Below are positions 1-11,558 of a stretch of DNA of 64,000 nucleotides, piece by piece. The stretch comes from Isoetes taiwanensis (lineage: Eukaryota; Streptophyta; Lycopodiopsida; Isoetales; Isoetaceae): positions 31,219,480 through 31,283,479 of the forward strand of contig JAJEKV010000002.1 of NCBI GenBank assembly GCA_021234155.1. Reading direction: 5' to 3'. Numbering within the stretch: position 1 is the stretch's first letter; every line of letters starts with the position of its first letter. The position numbers and the translations under genes are program-made. The notes under the pieces were generated by a model, which saw nothing but the letters and a program-made list of their open reading frames with translations, made no database searches and had not been told where the DNA came from.

Positions 1-744
1 CGTCGTGACCGCGTCCATCCTCAACCCTCCACAATACCTCCCCCGGATCGAACCGGAGAGGGCCTCGCACACAATGGTAATAGGAATAGGAAGAGACGGG
101 CACCCCCCGGGCGAACTCCGCTGCCCCCACATCAAGATCGGTGATGACTCACCATGACAAAGGACCAAGGGCCCGGCCGATGTTAAGAGCTTCAGAGTCA
201 CTCGTGAAGCTCTCCCCACACCCAAAGGCGAGCATCATCCTCTTCAAAAAGTCCCACCGAACAACGCCATAGGCCTCGCGAAAATCCAAATTTCAAGTAC
301 ACTATCCGCCGACCTGCTTTTGCGCGCCCGAATGCCCTCAAATGCCGCCCAAACATTGTTGAGAATATGCCCCGCCTCGGTATAAAACCGGTCGCATGGG
401 GCAAATAGCCTCCTTCAAGACCACCCGCAACCTAAGCTGAGAGAGCCTTCGCAATAATCTTATATCTGCGTAAAAAGAAGCGTGATCGGACGCCAATCGG
501 AGATGGCGGAGGGCTCCTTCACCTTCGGTATCAAGGAGATGCAGCCAGTGTTGAGCCTATAATCCAACGCCTCGACCGAAGCATCTTGATAAGTTCGGCA
601 GACCGAAATCCCCCACCCAATCCCAATATTCCCCGAAGAACTCCACCGGAATGCCGCCCAGTGCCCGGCACTTATGAGGAGCCGTGGCACCAAGAAGCTC
701 CTCGAAGCTCCCCGCCGTCCGACGCCAGAATATCTGCCTCCCAT
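1..744 (-). pseudogene. LINE reverse transcriptase, N-terminal part, frameshifted
   Basis: The reading frame at 744-460 contains CISLIPKVKEP followed by SDWRPITLL, the signature opening of plant LINE reverse transcriptases. Downstream (404-198), two different frames carry pieces of the next blocks: one resembling FIPGR, and one reading LDFREAYGVVRWDFL, the FDxxKAYDxVxW-type block that holds the first catalytic aspartate. Recovering the domain needs several frame changes, so it cannot be functional as read. The catalytic F/YADD block would lie beyond position 1. It would have acted in target-primed reverse transcription together with the endonuclease at 1409-1840. Confidence 0.8.
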
Positions 745-1408
745 CCGCCCGCACCTTTACAAGACACCTTTGCCGAGCACAACCTCCTCCATCACTTCAG
801 AGAAGGATATCTCTTCTTCTCAAAGAACCGAGAGAAGTGCCGTGAAAAGTAGCCCGCTTAATATCGACGGCGAAAGTGCACGCGCCATCGCAATGCCAAG
901 GACGACATAGCGTCGCATACTTCTTTTCTCGACGTGCAGCCCCAAGAACATTCGGAATTGGTGTCCCTCCCTTAGCCAAGTGAGTCCTGCCTTCACCCCC
1001 TCGCCACAAGGCCCCTCTTTGATTCGTCCGCGTAATGTAGCGCAAGAACTCTTTCTCCGCGCACCCCATCGACGGGTTGGGACCCGAGGGCTTCCACCAC
1101 GATACCATGCCTCTAACTCCTCCCCCGCCTCGGGCGATCCGGCCGGCTTCCCCATGACTTGGCAAAGGCCTTGACCTCGCCTGTGGCCTTCACCATCCCC
1201 ACATGCCAAAGTTATCACGAAAGGTGCGGAACCAAATCTGCTGGCAGCCCCAAGTGAAATCAGCATCCCTGAGGTAAGCGTTCGCCTTTGAAGATCAGGC
1301 GGATGATCGGCCTGACTACACTCAGGCCCTGGGAAATTAGCTGAGGAAAATGATCAGAAACCGCGGTGGACAAAATGTTCTTCTGCTTGAGCAAAGGCGC
1401 CCGGTCTG

Positions 1409-1840
1409 CTACGAGAGTGTTAGCATAGCATCTGTCATGCCGAGCGTACGCTCGTCCGACCCCATGGGGTCCACTGACGCCCCCCTCTGCCGCGCAGTAT
1501 TGTGGGCATAGACATTTACAATCCCCCACTCATGCGAACCCTCTCGCCACTTGATAATGACCCACCTACCCCAGCGATCAGCCAAGGTGAACGTCACCTG
1601 CACATGCATCTTCCACGCAACAGCCGTCCCACCTTTAGAAGCCCCGGAGATGGCAACTGCAGCAGCATATTGTGGCCCGAACATGTCCAGCAATGCCCGA
1701 GTATCCCCCCTGTGGCACTTATGTTCCTGAAGGCACAAGATGTCAGGGTCCAGATTGCGGATGGCCAACGCTACCCTCGCTCTCTTACTGGGCGACGAAC
1801 GCACACCTCGAACGTTCCAACTCAGGATCTTCTTATCCAT
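1409..1840 (-). pseudogene. LINE AP-type endonuclease domain, truncated
   Basis: The frame begins with an Met, then ILSWNVRGV, the N-terminal Asn motif of exonuclease-endonuclease-phosphatase domains. It continues with DPDILCLQEHKC (metal-binding Glu) and WGIVNVYAHN (the central block). The later GDFN and SDH blocks are not reachable in this frame, which ends at 1409 after an out-of-frame tail. The domain nicks target DNA in plant L1 elements. It sits at the start of ORF2, upstream of the reverse transcriptase, as expected. About 660 bases between here and 744 contain only frame-shifted remains. Confidence 0.85.
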
Positions 1841-2527
1841 ATCAATTACTGAGAGGACGGATTCCTACGCTGCTTCTTTTTCCGCCCCCGTCTCGCCGGC
1901 GAAAAAAACCCCTGGTCTGAATCATACGGAACCAGAGCGAGTGGGTTGTCCGTCAGAGAGACCACTGCATCCAGATCCGCCTCATCGGCCCAAGAGCACA
2001 CCCGCGCCACCTTGTCCAGTTCCATCCCTCCTCAAGAGGCCCGGTGGGATGCCGCGATCGGGAGTCCGGACGACCGGACTCGCCCCCGATCCACGAGGAT
2101 CCACTTGGGAGGGAGCGCCGCTTTTGCTTCCTCGGCAGTAGCGGAATGTGGAACAACCTCATTGCCACCATCTCGGTGGAAGACATCGTAGATCTAGCCG
2201 CCCGCCCCACTTGCCGCCGACGCCGACGTGTTACCTCGTGGTAGGTCGGGATGCCCTTCCAAGACCGCCCCCACCTTTCGCCTCGGTCCTCTCCGAGACG
2301 CTTATCTACCCAAGATAGAGTGGGCGTGAGCCTCACGCCTCCCCGAAGAACCTCGCCTAGTTCTCCCCCTGAGGGAGGCCCCCTCGGGTCTGGGGGCGGG
2401 GCACAGGCTCTGAAAGCGAGCCTCGAAGATCTCAAGGGCGGAAACATTCTCCTGGGATCTCGCCCCATTCAACAATCTAAGGGGAAACCGGTACCAATCG
2501 CCGCCCGGTGTTGCAGGAGGCAGTGGA

Positions 2528-3286
2528 TCATATCGCGGGCAGCGCAATGCAAATCTTCGGCTCCCGAACTATGGAATGAGCAATATGCCCTCCGAGCCCA
2601 TTGGCAATCGCGATCATGAACTCCGGTAGAAGCATATCTGTCGGGAGATCCATCACTTGAAACCAGCAGGGGATCTTCAAGGCCGACAGAGATCGAGCAC
2701 TCACACCAGGGGTGTAATGCTGATAAATCAGATAGTTTCCCCACATGAGGTCAACCCCCCTCGCTACCACCCTCTCCACCACCGTGGGCGCATCGAACAT
2801 AAGGAGGAAGAAATTATTCCCCAGGAACTTCAAGGACTGAAACGACGAGATACCCAGCCGCTTAAAGTGAGCTTGCAACCACCCGCCAACTCTCCTAGTG
2901 TCCAATACCCCGGTATAGTACACCAACACCGCGCAGGACACCAAATTAGAAATAGACTTGAGGTGCTGCTGATGGTCTACCTCGATGATGTTAGCAGGAG
3001 GGCCAGCGGAGTCGACCTGCAACTCTCTTCTATTATGCTGATTCAAAAAGGCTAGGGCCTCCTCCATTCGGGTGTATCCGCCGGCGTTACGCTTGTCAAT
3101 CCACTCGAGAATCGCGGCCGTGGCTGTGGCCAGGTGTCGTTTGTTGTTAGCCCGAGGCGGTGGAACCATCGGAGCTCTTGCCCCTCGACCTCCAGCCTCT
3201 CGGACTTCGGGGGTGTATTGCTCTGGCTGGCTTATCCGGGATAACGTGAGTACAGCTACCACCCTAAGCCTTCGGAAATTGCCCAT
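2528..3286 (-). pseudogene. LINE ORF1 protein with DUF4283-like domain
   Basis: A 252-residue frame is open. Its C-terminal half reads like the DUF4283 domain found in ORF1 of plant LINEs: LGNNFFLLMF, then a variable stretch, then LKIPCWFQVMDLPTDMLLPE (matching the usual W-V-R-x-x-x-L-P pattern). The normal downstream CCHC zinc knuckle is not in this frame, so the protein is shortened or frameshifted. ORF1 proteins bind RNA and carry the element transcript. The order ORF1 then endonuclease then reverse transcriptase on the minus strand supports one LINE. The start codon is uncertain. Confidence 0.65.
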
Positions 3287-5007
3287 AGGTTCGCGGCCCG
3301 AGCAAAGGGGTCCCTCTGGCCGAGTCGATGTAGGCAGGACTTGAGCTGCAAGCGGGGTTGCCGTTTCGATGGGGGCATCTTTTCCGGAATCTCAAAATCG
3401 CTTTCCTTGCCGCCCGTTACTATCACGACCTGTTCCCCCCCCGGATGCCGACTGCCAGTTAGAACTTGCCCTGCGCCCTATCGGTGCCCTTCACGGTGCA
3501 CCGCCACCAATTGGGAATGGCGGATGAAGGGTTCCCTCACGGGTCTGTTAATGAAGCTTCAGCGGATTTACCACGCCGCCATAGCGGTTGGATTTTGTCT
3601 CGGCCCTCCACTGCTGGTTGAAGACCAGTGGTCGATTCTGGCTGGGCCTGCTCAGATCCGGCAACGGAAAATCTCCGGCAACTCATCATGACCATGTTCG
3701 GGCCTCTCCCTCGGATCGAAGAACCAGCCAGACGATTCCGCGGGCCACCCTATTCCCCATCCGTAGATTGGGAGACCGAATCGAATCAGGTGTTCGCAGA
3801 ATCGCCTGTTTCCTTCTACCGACTGGGACCCTGCTTGAATCAAATCCTTGCTCCCTTGCATCAAACCGCCCCCTAAGGGAGTAAACGGCAACCCAGCCGG
3901 CCGGATCTGCTGCTCCGAAGCTGCCAGAGAGGTCTCCACCTCTGCCGCCTCCTTACCAAGCTGCCGGATTGAAGCCCCAGCAGGTCGATTCTGCTGGGCT
4001 GCCCTTGCAAGTTTGGGGATCCGCTTTCACCGTGAAGTGCTTGTTGCCTTCACCCCGCCATAGCTCCCACACGCTCACTACCCATCACCTGCCGCTAGGT
4101 CCTGCCAGGTCCCGCAGTAATGAAAAAGATGAACATCCTCCAGCGAATTATAGGAATTTTTGTAAGAGGGCTAGATAAATGTGCTAAAAAAAGGGGTGAA
4201 ATAAAAAATAGGGTGCATAATAGGTGGGGCAGGAGTGAGTGGCTATTAACAACAAATTAATAATTTTTAAAGGCATTTTAGATATCTCATCAGTTTGCTT
4301 TTTCTTCTTTTGAATAGATTAGATTGCAGGCTTTTCACAAATCTAGTTGTTTTGTTTTGATTGAAAAAATGCAGGTCTCCATTGTGTTCAAAACTATAAG
4401 TGTACGGTTTATGGGCATCTTTCCCTAGCATTCGCCACTACTTCCAAGGAAAGGGATCTTGGTACCCGATGTCTCGCTCATGTCCAAGCCCTTCATAGAT
4501 TAGCTTTTGGAAAGACTCCAATCAACCTATGGAGCAGATTAGCTAGTGCAAACTCCCAGTTGCAATATAGAATACATTCTTCTGCCTGATCCAAATGGAA
4601 AGTCTTAGCCCTTCAAATCCTTACCATTTAAATTAACCTGAGTTGCATGAATACTTCAGGCTCATTCCGTGCGCTAGGGTCTCGACCAGCCCATACATCT
4701 ACAAGCACTCACCAATTCATGAGAGCGCCCGCACGCCTTGGAGCCGCTCCAACAACTCTGGGATCAGAGGAAGCGGGTACCGAAGGGCGGAGCAAATAGT
4801 TTGGAAGCATGTTACACTATTTTTCCTGTCATATCAGGCATGAGAAACATGCCTATGCTAATAAGCTTTATCGTATGTAAAATCAGTCAAATAATCTGAT
4901 ATATGTGCTTTTGTTGTTTTGGATATGAACCTCAGCCTTGTTGAACACGATTCACTGCTATGAATTTTGTAATGAATTCATCTAGAGTTTCCAGATGTGT
5001 TTCCAAG

Positions 5008-5087
5008 TTTTAGAAGCTTGACTATTTGTGACATTACATGTGATTTATTTTAGAAGCTTGAATATTTGTGACAATACATGTGATTTC
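5008..5087. repeat. 40-bp tandem duplication, two copies
   Basis: Units 5008-5047 and 5048-5087 both begin TTTAGAAGCTTGA and end ACATGTGATTT. They differ at only a few positions. Confidence 0.9.
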
Positions 5088-5282
5088 ATATGCATATTTT
5101 AGGTCACCTAGAGTTCATCCCACATCTAGCCTTTCTTGCTCAACCTTGAAATAGGGCTTTGTTTCCCTTGCTTTATTTTGGGCAATTATTAGTATAGCAC
5201 TACTAATTGATTCTCTGCAATTTATCCAGTGACTAAATGTCATAGCTTTTGCTAATGTTGTGGGTTTACAGAAGTAATTTGT

Positions 5283-5303
5283 GTTAACCACCTAGTGGTT
5301 AAC
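5283..5303. repeat. Perfect short palindrome
   Basis: GTTAACCAC, a 3-base centre, then GTGGTTAAC. This is a 9-bp perfect inverted repeat. Function unknown. Confidence 0.8.
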
Positions 5304-5908
5304 ATTGTGCATGCACATGTTAGGTGTCAGTGGTGGCAGACTGACACTTGGCATGCTTAGGTTAACTTAAGTGTATGGCTTAGATTTAGCTAGATGTAGG
5401 GCTCAGATTTGCGGTCTACACTATATTAGACCGGAGCCTCTTCAGATGTACTCAGGTTTATCTCAAATTTGGAGAGCCTCACTTGGCCACGTTCCCTTCA
5501 TTCTTTGTACATGTTTGTTTGCCTTGTTCTTGTTTTGTGATCTTGAGCATGGCAGCTTTGTAGCATCCGGCGGTTATCTCTCATAGATCACCTTCTTAAG
5601 CGAGGTTCTTTCATGCCAAGAACTCAACATTAACACTTCTTGTACACTATTCTCAACCCTTATCCCAACCACCATGAATACTCTTGACACTTATCCTTTA
5701 TTTGGCCCAACCAGCTTGTTCAAATGGTCACCTTCTTAAGCCTTGCTATTTTGCTGTTGTCTTTGAGGGGCACTTTTCTCTTATCCTAACCAGGTTCATG
5801 AATACTTTATGTACACTACTCTTTTTTGTAACCCTTCAATCCCTTTATTTGGCCCAACCATTAAAAATAAAACAAAAATGTTTTTTCAAAATGGTCCTAA
5901 GGTCCCCG

Positions 5909-5952
5909 TTAAAGAGCAATTAAATGTGTTGGACTTATAAGCTTTGGAGGAA
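5909..5952 (+). repeat. Stray copy of the 3' internal end of copia-1, abutting its 5' LTR
   Basis: These 44 bases closely match the sequence directly before the 3' LTR (about 10799-10842), including TTAAAGAGCAATTAAATGTG and the following purine-rich tract, here changed from GAAGGAGGAA to TTGGAGGAA. The similarity stops abruptly at 5909. The 5' LTR is therefore preceded by element-internal sequence rather than by a target-site flank. Confidence 0.9.
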
Positions 5953-6642
5953 TGTTAGGATTGTCAGCTTATAAGTAGCATTGGGAGATTGCTTTGAGCT
6001 CTACAGTTTATACTAAGGCTGTGAAGTTGAACGTTATGCTGTTGACCTAGTGTTGCAAATAGGTTTTCAATGTGGTGAACCATGGAACCATTGGAAAAGT
6101 ATAGTCAAGGTAAATTCAAGGTAATTAACCATTGCAAAACTAAATGTAATGGTTAACAAATGGACGATTTTCTCAGTTTATGAATGTGGGATAATTGCAT
6201 ACTTCGATCGATCAGTCCCTTAACCGCCGGATCGATCAAAGATATAAGGGGATAAGAATGCAGAAGATATATACACAGGTGTGAAGCAGAAATGGGAGAT
6301 TGAGTGGAGAATTTGCCGAATTTTAGCCGGTCAAAGAAGCTACAGTATTTGAGTCAATGGTTTTTGCTACAGTAATCATGATATTTAAATTCCTATGGTT
6401 TATAGATTATTATGGTTAAGAACTTGAACTGATAATGTTGTCTCCTTCTTAATTCTTCAAAGGGGATTATTATCCTTTGAGGTTGAAGCTTATGTATATG
6501 TCTAGATAATGCATAAGGGATTAGTGACCATATCTTGGCTCCCTTAGTGCTTGAAAGAAAAGTTGTATAAGAAGAATCTCGCTAGACATATAATTCAGAA
6601 AAGTTGTAATTCTACCAAGTGTGTGATCATCAATTCTTAACT
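5953..6642 (+). repeat. Copia-1 5' LTR
   Basis: 690 bp, matching 10843-11558. It lacks about 21 bases (a GGGCTCAATATGGAAAGTC-type segment) present near 11102-11122 of the 3' LTR, and a few bases near the AAGGGGATTA block. It ends directly before the primer-binding site. Confidence 0.93.
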
Positions 6643-6643
6643 G

Positions 6644-6655
6644 TGGTATCAGAGC
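6644..6655 (+). other. Copia-1 primer-binding site
   Basis: TGGTATCAGAGC, complementary to the 3' end of plant initiator methionine tRNA, which primes minus-strand DNA synthesis in most plant copia elements. It lies one base after the 5' LTR. Confidence 0.95.
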
Positions 6656-6662
6656 TAGCATT

Positions 6663-7655
6663 ATGTCTAGCAGATTTGGAGCAAGCTTGCTCAACACTGT
6701 AGATGTGTATGCTGGAGGTCCTGGTTTCCAAATCTGGAAGGACGCTATAATGCATATCTTGGAAGTTGAAGACTTGTGGGATTTAGTGGATCCACAAGGA
6801 AATGTTACTGCAGGGGTGCTGACCCGGTCTGGTTCTAATTCAGCAAGCTCTATTAATGTTGCAGGTGCAGGTCAGGCTTCACAAAGTGCAGGTGGAGGAG
6901 GCACAGCAGGGGGCAGTAGCTCTGCAGGTAAATCCTTGTACGCCAAAGCTAAGGAGGCTCAAGGAATCATATCTTGCAAGGTAAGTCCTACAATTAGGTT
7001 GAAATTGAGAGGTTTGAGTCCACGAGATATGTGGAAGTATATGCTTAAACACTATGAAGATAAAACATCCTCTCAAATTGATTTACTGGAAAATGAGCTA
7101 AGAGGGTTAAAATTAGGAGAAGATGAGGATGTCTCAGGGTGCTTTGATAGATTTGATAATCTTATAGCAGACCTTGCTGGAGCAAATGTGAATATCTCAG
7201 ACAGGAGTCAAGTATTGCAAATATTTAGGGCAGTGGATAATGAAAATCTGGCCTTGTTCATTAGAAATACTTGTAGGTCAAGAGAGGAAGCGGAAAATTG
7301 TTTGAGAACTGAATGGGAACAAAAGAAAATATCAAGGCAACAGTCTAATGAACCTAAAGTATTAGTTGTCAAGAAGAAAGTGACTTGCTATCATTGCCAT
7401 GAGCAAGGTCACTATAAAAATGAATGTCCCAAATTGAAAAAAGAATTTAGCTGCTATACATGTGGGGGAAGAGGTCATGTAGCCTCTAAATGCCCAACTC
7501 CAAAGAATTATGGCAGGGGAAGAGGAAGATCTGATAGCAGAGGTGGCAGGTCTTCCAATAGAGGAAGAGGAAGAAGCTATGAAAAAACTTTTGTGACTGA
7601 AGAACATGAAGAAAAGACTAAGGCAAATTCTGAAGATGAAGATGATGAGGTATGA
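6663..7655 (+). CDS. Copia-1 Gag polyprotein
   Basis: 330 residues, uninterrupted, starting at the first ATG after the primer-binding site. The N-terminal part (MSSRFGASLL ... FQIWKDAIMHIL) and the region with WKYMLKHYEDKTSSQIDLLE match copia Gag (UBN2-type) domains. Two CCHC zinc knuckles follow, near residues 241-277: CYHCHEQGHYKNEC and CYTCGGRGHVASKC. An Arg/Gly/Ser-rich tail (RGRGRSDSRGGRSS) follows and probably binds RNA. The stop falls in a GATGAGGTATGA context where pol should continue in another frame, so Gag and Pol are separated by a 1-base frame difference. Gag would form the virus-like particle. Confidence 0.9.
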   Translation: MSSRFGASLLNTVDVYAGGPGFQIWKDAIMHILEVEDLWDLVDPQGNVTAGVLTRSGSNSASSINVAGAGQASQSAGGGGTAGGSSSAGKSLYAKAKEAQGIISCKVSPTIRLKLRGLSPRDMWKYMLKHYEDKTSSQIDLLENELRGLKLGEDEDVSGCFDRFDNLIADLAGANVNISDRSQVLQIFRAVDNENLALFIRNTCRSREEAENCLRTEWEQKKISRQQSNEPKVLVVKKKVTCYHCHEQGHYKNECPKLKKEFSCYTCGGRGHVASKCPTPKNYGRGRGRSDSRGGRSSNRGRGRSYEKTFVTEEHEEKTKANSEDEDDEV

Positions 7656-10600
7656 ATTTGCTATTCTTGACAAAACTAAATCTGACAAATCTGATTATAT
7701 GGTAGTTAATAGTGGAGTTGAACGATCAGTAGTGCAATCTACTGATCTTCTGAAGAATCTTACAAATGCAAATTCAAGAAATATACAAGTTGGTAATGGA
7801 GCTCTTCAGAAAATTCAGAGTAGGGGGTTGCTGCAGCTTGAGGATTTGAATGGTGACATTGTAAATATACAGAATGTGTTTTGTGTGCCTACAATAATCA
7901 AGAACTTGATTTCAGTTAGTCAATTGGTTGACCTAGGCTATAGGGTCACTTTTGACTCAATGCAATGTAATATTTTCCTCAAAGATGAATTGAAATTTTG
8001 TACTACCAGAATTGGGAATCTATTTGCAATGAATAATGTTGTAAGCATCAATACAATCAAAGAAGAAGGGCTAGAATTATGGCACAATCGTCTAGCACAT
8101 ACTAACAGCAAAAATCTCAAGCATTTGATCAAACAAGGCTTTTGGATATTCTCAGAACAAAAACTCGAGACCATTTTATATGTGAAGGATGTGCTTTGGG
8201 AAAGCTAAATAGATTGCCTTTTATCAAAAGAAAGATCAGAGCAACTCAAGTGCTTGAACTGGTGCACACAGATCTTTGTGGTCCTTTGAATATTAAAAGC
8301 AGGACAAATAAAAGATACTTCATTACCTTTACGGATGATTACAGCAGAAAGTGCAAAATTTATGCATTAGCAACCAAGTCACAAGCACTGCAAGCATTTA
8401 AACAGTTTGTAGTTGAATCTGAAAGAGAAACTGGAAACAAACTAAAATGCATTAGATCATATAGAGGTGGAGAATACCTATCTGATAAATTCAGATTGTA
8501 TTGTTTAAAGCATGGCATTAAAAGGCAATTAACATGCAGACATAGTCCTCGCCAATGGTATGTCGGAAAGGAAAAACAGAACAATATTGGATCTTGTAAG
8601 ATCTATGTTGAAGCAAAGTGGTCTACCTAGCAACTTGTGGGAAGAAGCATTAAAAACAAGTGTGGAAATTCAGAATAATTTGCCCTCCGCTAGCATTGGT
8701 GGAAACTTGCCTTGTTTGTTATGGAATCCTAATACAAAAGTCAATTTTGACAAGTACAAGCTATATGGATGTTTAGCATATTCTCACATACCCAAAGAAC
8801 CTGAGAAAAAATTGGATGATAAAAGGCCCGGAGATGAGATTTGTAGTAGGGTATGATGAGGAATCCAAGGATATAGAATCTACAATCCGAGAAACAAAAC
8901 AATTACTATTAGTAGAGACGTCTTGTTCAATGAAAATGTTCTATACAAACACAGATATAAGAAGGGGCATAAGGTTAAGGAGGAACACACTGAAAATAAG
9001 GGTGTGAATTTGACATTGAAGAAGATGATGGGAATAACCGAGATGCTGATGTGCAACAAGAAGAAATACAACAGGAACTTGATCATCCTCAGCAGATTAA
9101 CAATGAGAATCATGACAACAAGGAAACAACAGTCAGAAGAAAAAGGAAAACACAAGTTGAAAGACTTATAGAAGAAGCAAAGTTAGGAGATTTACCATAT
9201 GGTAGGGATGAACAAGGGAGGAGTAGAAGAAATATTACTAGCGATGAATCTGAATTTGAGCAAATAATGGCCCTGCTAGAAGATGAAGATCTACCACAGA
9301 ATTTTGAAGAAGTTCAGCAGAGTGCAAATAAAAGCAAATGGATAGCAGCTATGAATGAAGAGCTAAATTCATTTACAGAAACAAAGACATATGAACTAGT
9401 TGACCTTGATAGCAGTAAAAATGTGATTGGAAGTAAGTGGTTATTCAGAATCAAAGAAAACCCTGATGGCAGCAAAAGATATAAAGCTAGATTAGTAGCA
9501 CAAGTGTATACTAAAAAAAAGGCAAAGATTATGAAGAGACTTATTCCCCTATTGTCAAGCTCACAAGTATTAGAATTTTGCTTGCTATGGCTAATGAAAT
9601 GAACATGGAAATACATCATATGGATGTTAAAACAACTTTTTTAAATGCTACTTTAGAGGAGGAAGCATACATGAGACAAGCTCCTGGGTTTGAGCAGGGA
9701 GAAAATAAGATTTGGAAATTGCACAGGGCAGTTTATGGATTAAAACAATCCCCTAGGGAATGGTACCTCTGCATGAATCATTTTTTGCAAAAACATGGAT
9801 TTGAAAATTTAAAAAATGATGGAAATCTTTATAGATTCCAACAGGGAGAAGAATTTTGCATTATAGCACTTTATGTTGATGATTGCATAATGGTTGCACA
9901 TACCATGAATATTCTTAATGAAGCAAAATGGATTCTGAAAAATAGGTTCCAAATGTCAGATTTAGGAGAACTAAAGAAATTCTTGGGTATAGAAGTCATC
10001 AGAGACAGAGATCAGAAATATATCAAGTTGTATCAGAAGACTCATATTGATAATATGGTGAGAAGATTTAATTTAGAAGATGCTAAAGTAGTAAAGATAC
10101 CTATGACACCTGGACATGCTCTCACAGCAAATTCACAAGACATGCCAAGTATAAACATGGAAAAAACACCATACAGAGCTTTAGTTGGATGTCTATTGTA
10201 TCTGGCAAATAACACCAGACCTGACATTGCCTATGCAGTTAACATCTTGAGTAGAAGATGTCGCAACCCTACAAAGAATCATTGGGAAGCGTGCAAAAGT
10301 CTTTGAAATATCTCAAGGAACATCCACTCAAGGTATATGTTATACTTGGAAAAAGTTAAAACTAACGCCTATAGTGATGCATTGGGAGGTGATCTAAGCA
10401 CTAGAAGGTCAACATCCGGGTATGTCATATTCTTAGGAACAATGCCATAACTTGGAGATGCAAGAAACAAGTAGCTATAGCAATGAGCTCTGCAGAAGTA
10501 GAGTATGCTGCTTCTTCATTGGTGGCCAAAGAATTAGTCTGGATAAGGAGATTATTGCAAGAATTAAATTGTGCACAGGATGAAGCCACTGAGATCATGA

Positions 10601-10800
10601 CAGACAGCCAAAGTTGCATAGCTATAGTGAAAACCCCTGTTCATCATGATAGAACCAAGCACATAGAGCTAAATATTCATTTCATATGGGATTTGAAGCG
10701 GTTATTCAAGGGATTATTCAAATGAGATATGTTGATACTAACAGTCAAATAGCAGACATCTTTACTAAGGCACTTGCAGAAGTTAAATTCAGTAAATTTA
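7656..10800 (+). pseudogene. Copia-1 Pol: protease, integrase, RT and RNase H, multiply broken
   Basis: Protease region (7606-8208 frame): the active-site Asp is replaced by Asn (VVNSGVERS where DSGAERS is expected; codon 7708-7710). The GAG-pre-integrase part has LWHNRLAHTNSKNL. Integrase (from about 8165) has CEGCALGKLNRLPF and HTDLCGPL, but the second catalytic Asp is Tyr (RSYRGGEYLS, codon 8460-8462). A frameshift near 8550 then breaks the Q-N-G-x-x-E-R-K-N block. Reverse transcriptase continues at 9308-10306 with SKWLFRIKEN, a MDVKTTFLNATLEEEAYM block, VYGLKQSPREWY and an intact YVDD motif. RNase H remains at 10483-10725, ending in KHIELNIHFI. At least six frame changes are needed to read through. 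Confidence 0.9.
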
Positions 10801-10832
10801 AAGAGCAATTAAATGTGTTGGACTTATAAGCT

Positions 10833-10842
10833 GAAGGAGGAA
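10833..10842 (+). other. Copia-1 polypurine tract
   Basis: GAAGGAGGAA, immediately before the 3' LTR. It is the primer site for plus-strand DNA synthesis. Confidence 0.85.
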
Positions 10843-11558
10843 TGTTAGGATTGTCAGCTTATAAGTAGCATTGGGAGATTGCTTTGAGCTCTACAGTTTA
10901 TACTAAGGCTGTGAAGTTGAACGCTATGGTGTTGACCTAGTGTTGCAAATAGGTTTTCAATGTGGTGAACCATGGAACCATTGGAAAAGTATAGTCAAGG
11001 TAAATATTCAAGGTAAATAACCATTGCAAAACTAAATGCAATGGTTAACAAATGGACGATTTTCTCAGTTTATGAATGTGGGATAATTGCATACTTCGAT
11101 CGGGCTCAATATGGAAAGTCGATCAGTCCCTCAACCGCCGGATCGATCAAAGATATAAGGGGATAAGAATGCAGAAGATATATACATAGGTGTGAAGCAG
11201 AAATGAGAGATTGAGTGGAGAATTTACCGAATTTTAGCCGGTCAAAGCAGCTACAGTATTTGAGTCAATGGTTTTTGCTACAGTAATCATGATATTTAAA
11301 TTCCTATGGTTTATAGATCATTATGGTTAAGAACTTGAACTGATAATGTTGTCTCCTTCTTAATTCTTCAAAGGGGATTAAATTATTATCCTTTGAGGTT
11401 GAAGCTTATGTATATGTCTAGATAATGCATAAGGGATTAGTGACCATATCTTGGCTCCCTTAGTGCTTGAAAGAAAAGTTGTATAAGAAGAATCTTGCTA
11501 GACATATAATTCAGAAAAGTTGTAATTCTACTAAGTCTGTGATCATCAATTCTTAACA
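10843..11558 (+). repeat. Copia-1 3' LTR
   Basis: 716 bp, ending CTTAACA, which pairs with the TGTTAGG start as a short terminal inverted repeat. It carries the ~21-base segment missing from the 5' LTR. Confidence 0.93.

Larger units (their letters stand above)
1..4100 (-). mobile_element. Broken plant LINE (L1-type non-LTR retrotransposon), running off the left edge
   Basis: Read on the minus strand, this GC-rich block carries LINE parts in the expected order: an ORF1 with a DUF4283-like region (3286-2528), an AP-endonuclease domain (1840-1409) and the start of a reverse transcriptase (744 to the window edge). Every part is broken by frameshifts. The 5' boundary is not sharp. It is placed near 4100, where base composition changes from GC-rich to AT-rich and coding resemblance stops. 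The 3' end and poly(A) tail lie outside the window. Identification as a plant L1-type LINE is secure; the exact left-right limits are not. Confidence 0.85.
4101..5908. other. AT-rich spacer between LINE and copia-1
   Basis: No convincing gene. It contains a 40-bp tandem duplication (5008-5087) and a 9-bp-arm palindrome (5283-5303). It also holds a degenerate ~140-bp duplication around 5640-5860, seen as two copies of a block ending in CCTTTATTTGGCCCAACC. The block near 5320-5380 has a short inverted pair (GTGTCAG / CTGACAC) and may be old LTR debris, but no LTR ends could be fixed. Confidence 0.6.
5953..11558 (+). mobile_element. Copia-1: Ty1/copia LTR retrotransposon with both LTRs
   Basis: Order is LTR (5953-6642), primer-binding site, gag, broken pol (protease, integrase, reverse transcriptase, RNase H), polypurine tract, LTR (10843-11558). 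Integrase precedes reverse transcriptase, which defines Ty1/copia. LTR ends are TGTTAGG and CTTAACA (the last base is T in the 5' copy). No 5-bp target duplication is visible: the left flank is AGGAA (itself internal sequence) and the right is TTTTT. The two LTRs are very similar by eye, with roughly a dozen or so substitutions plus two short indels. Pol is nevertheless heavily damaged. Confidence 0.93.
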
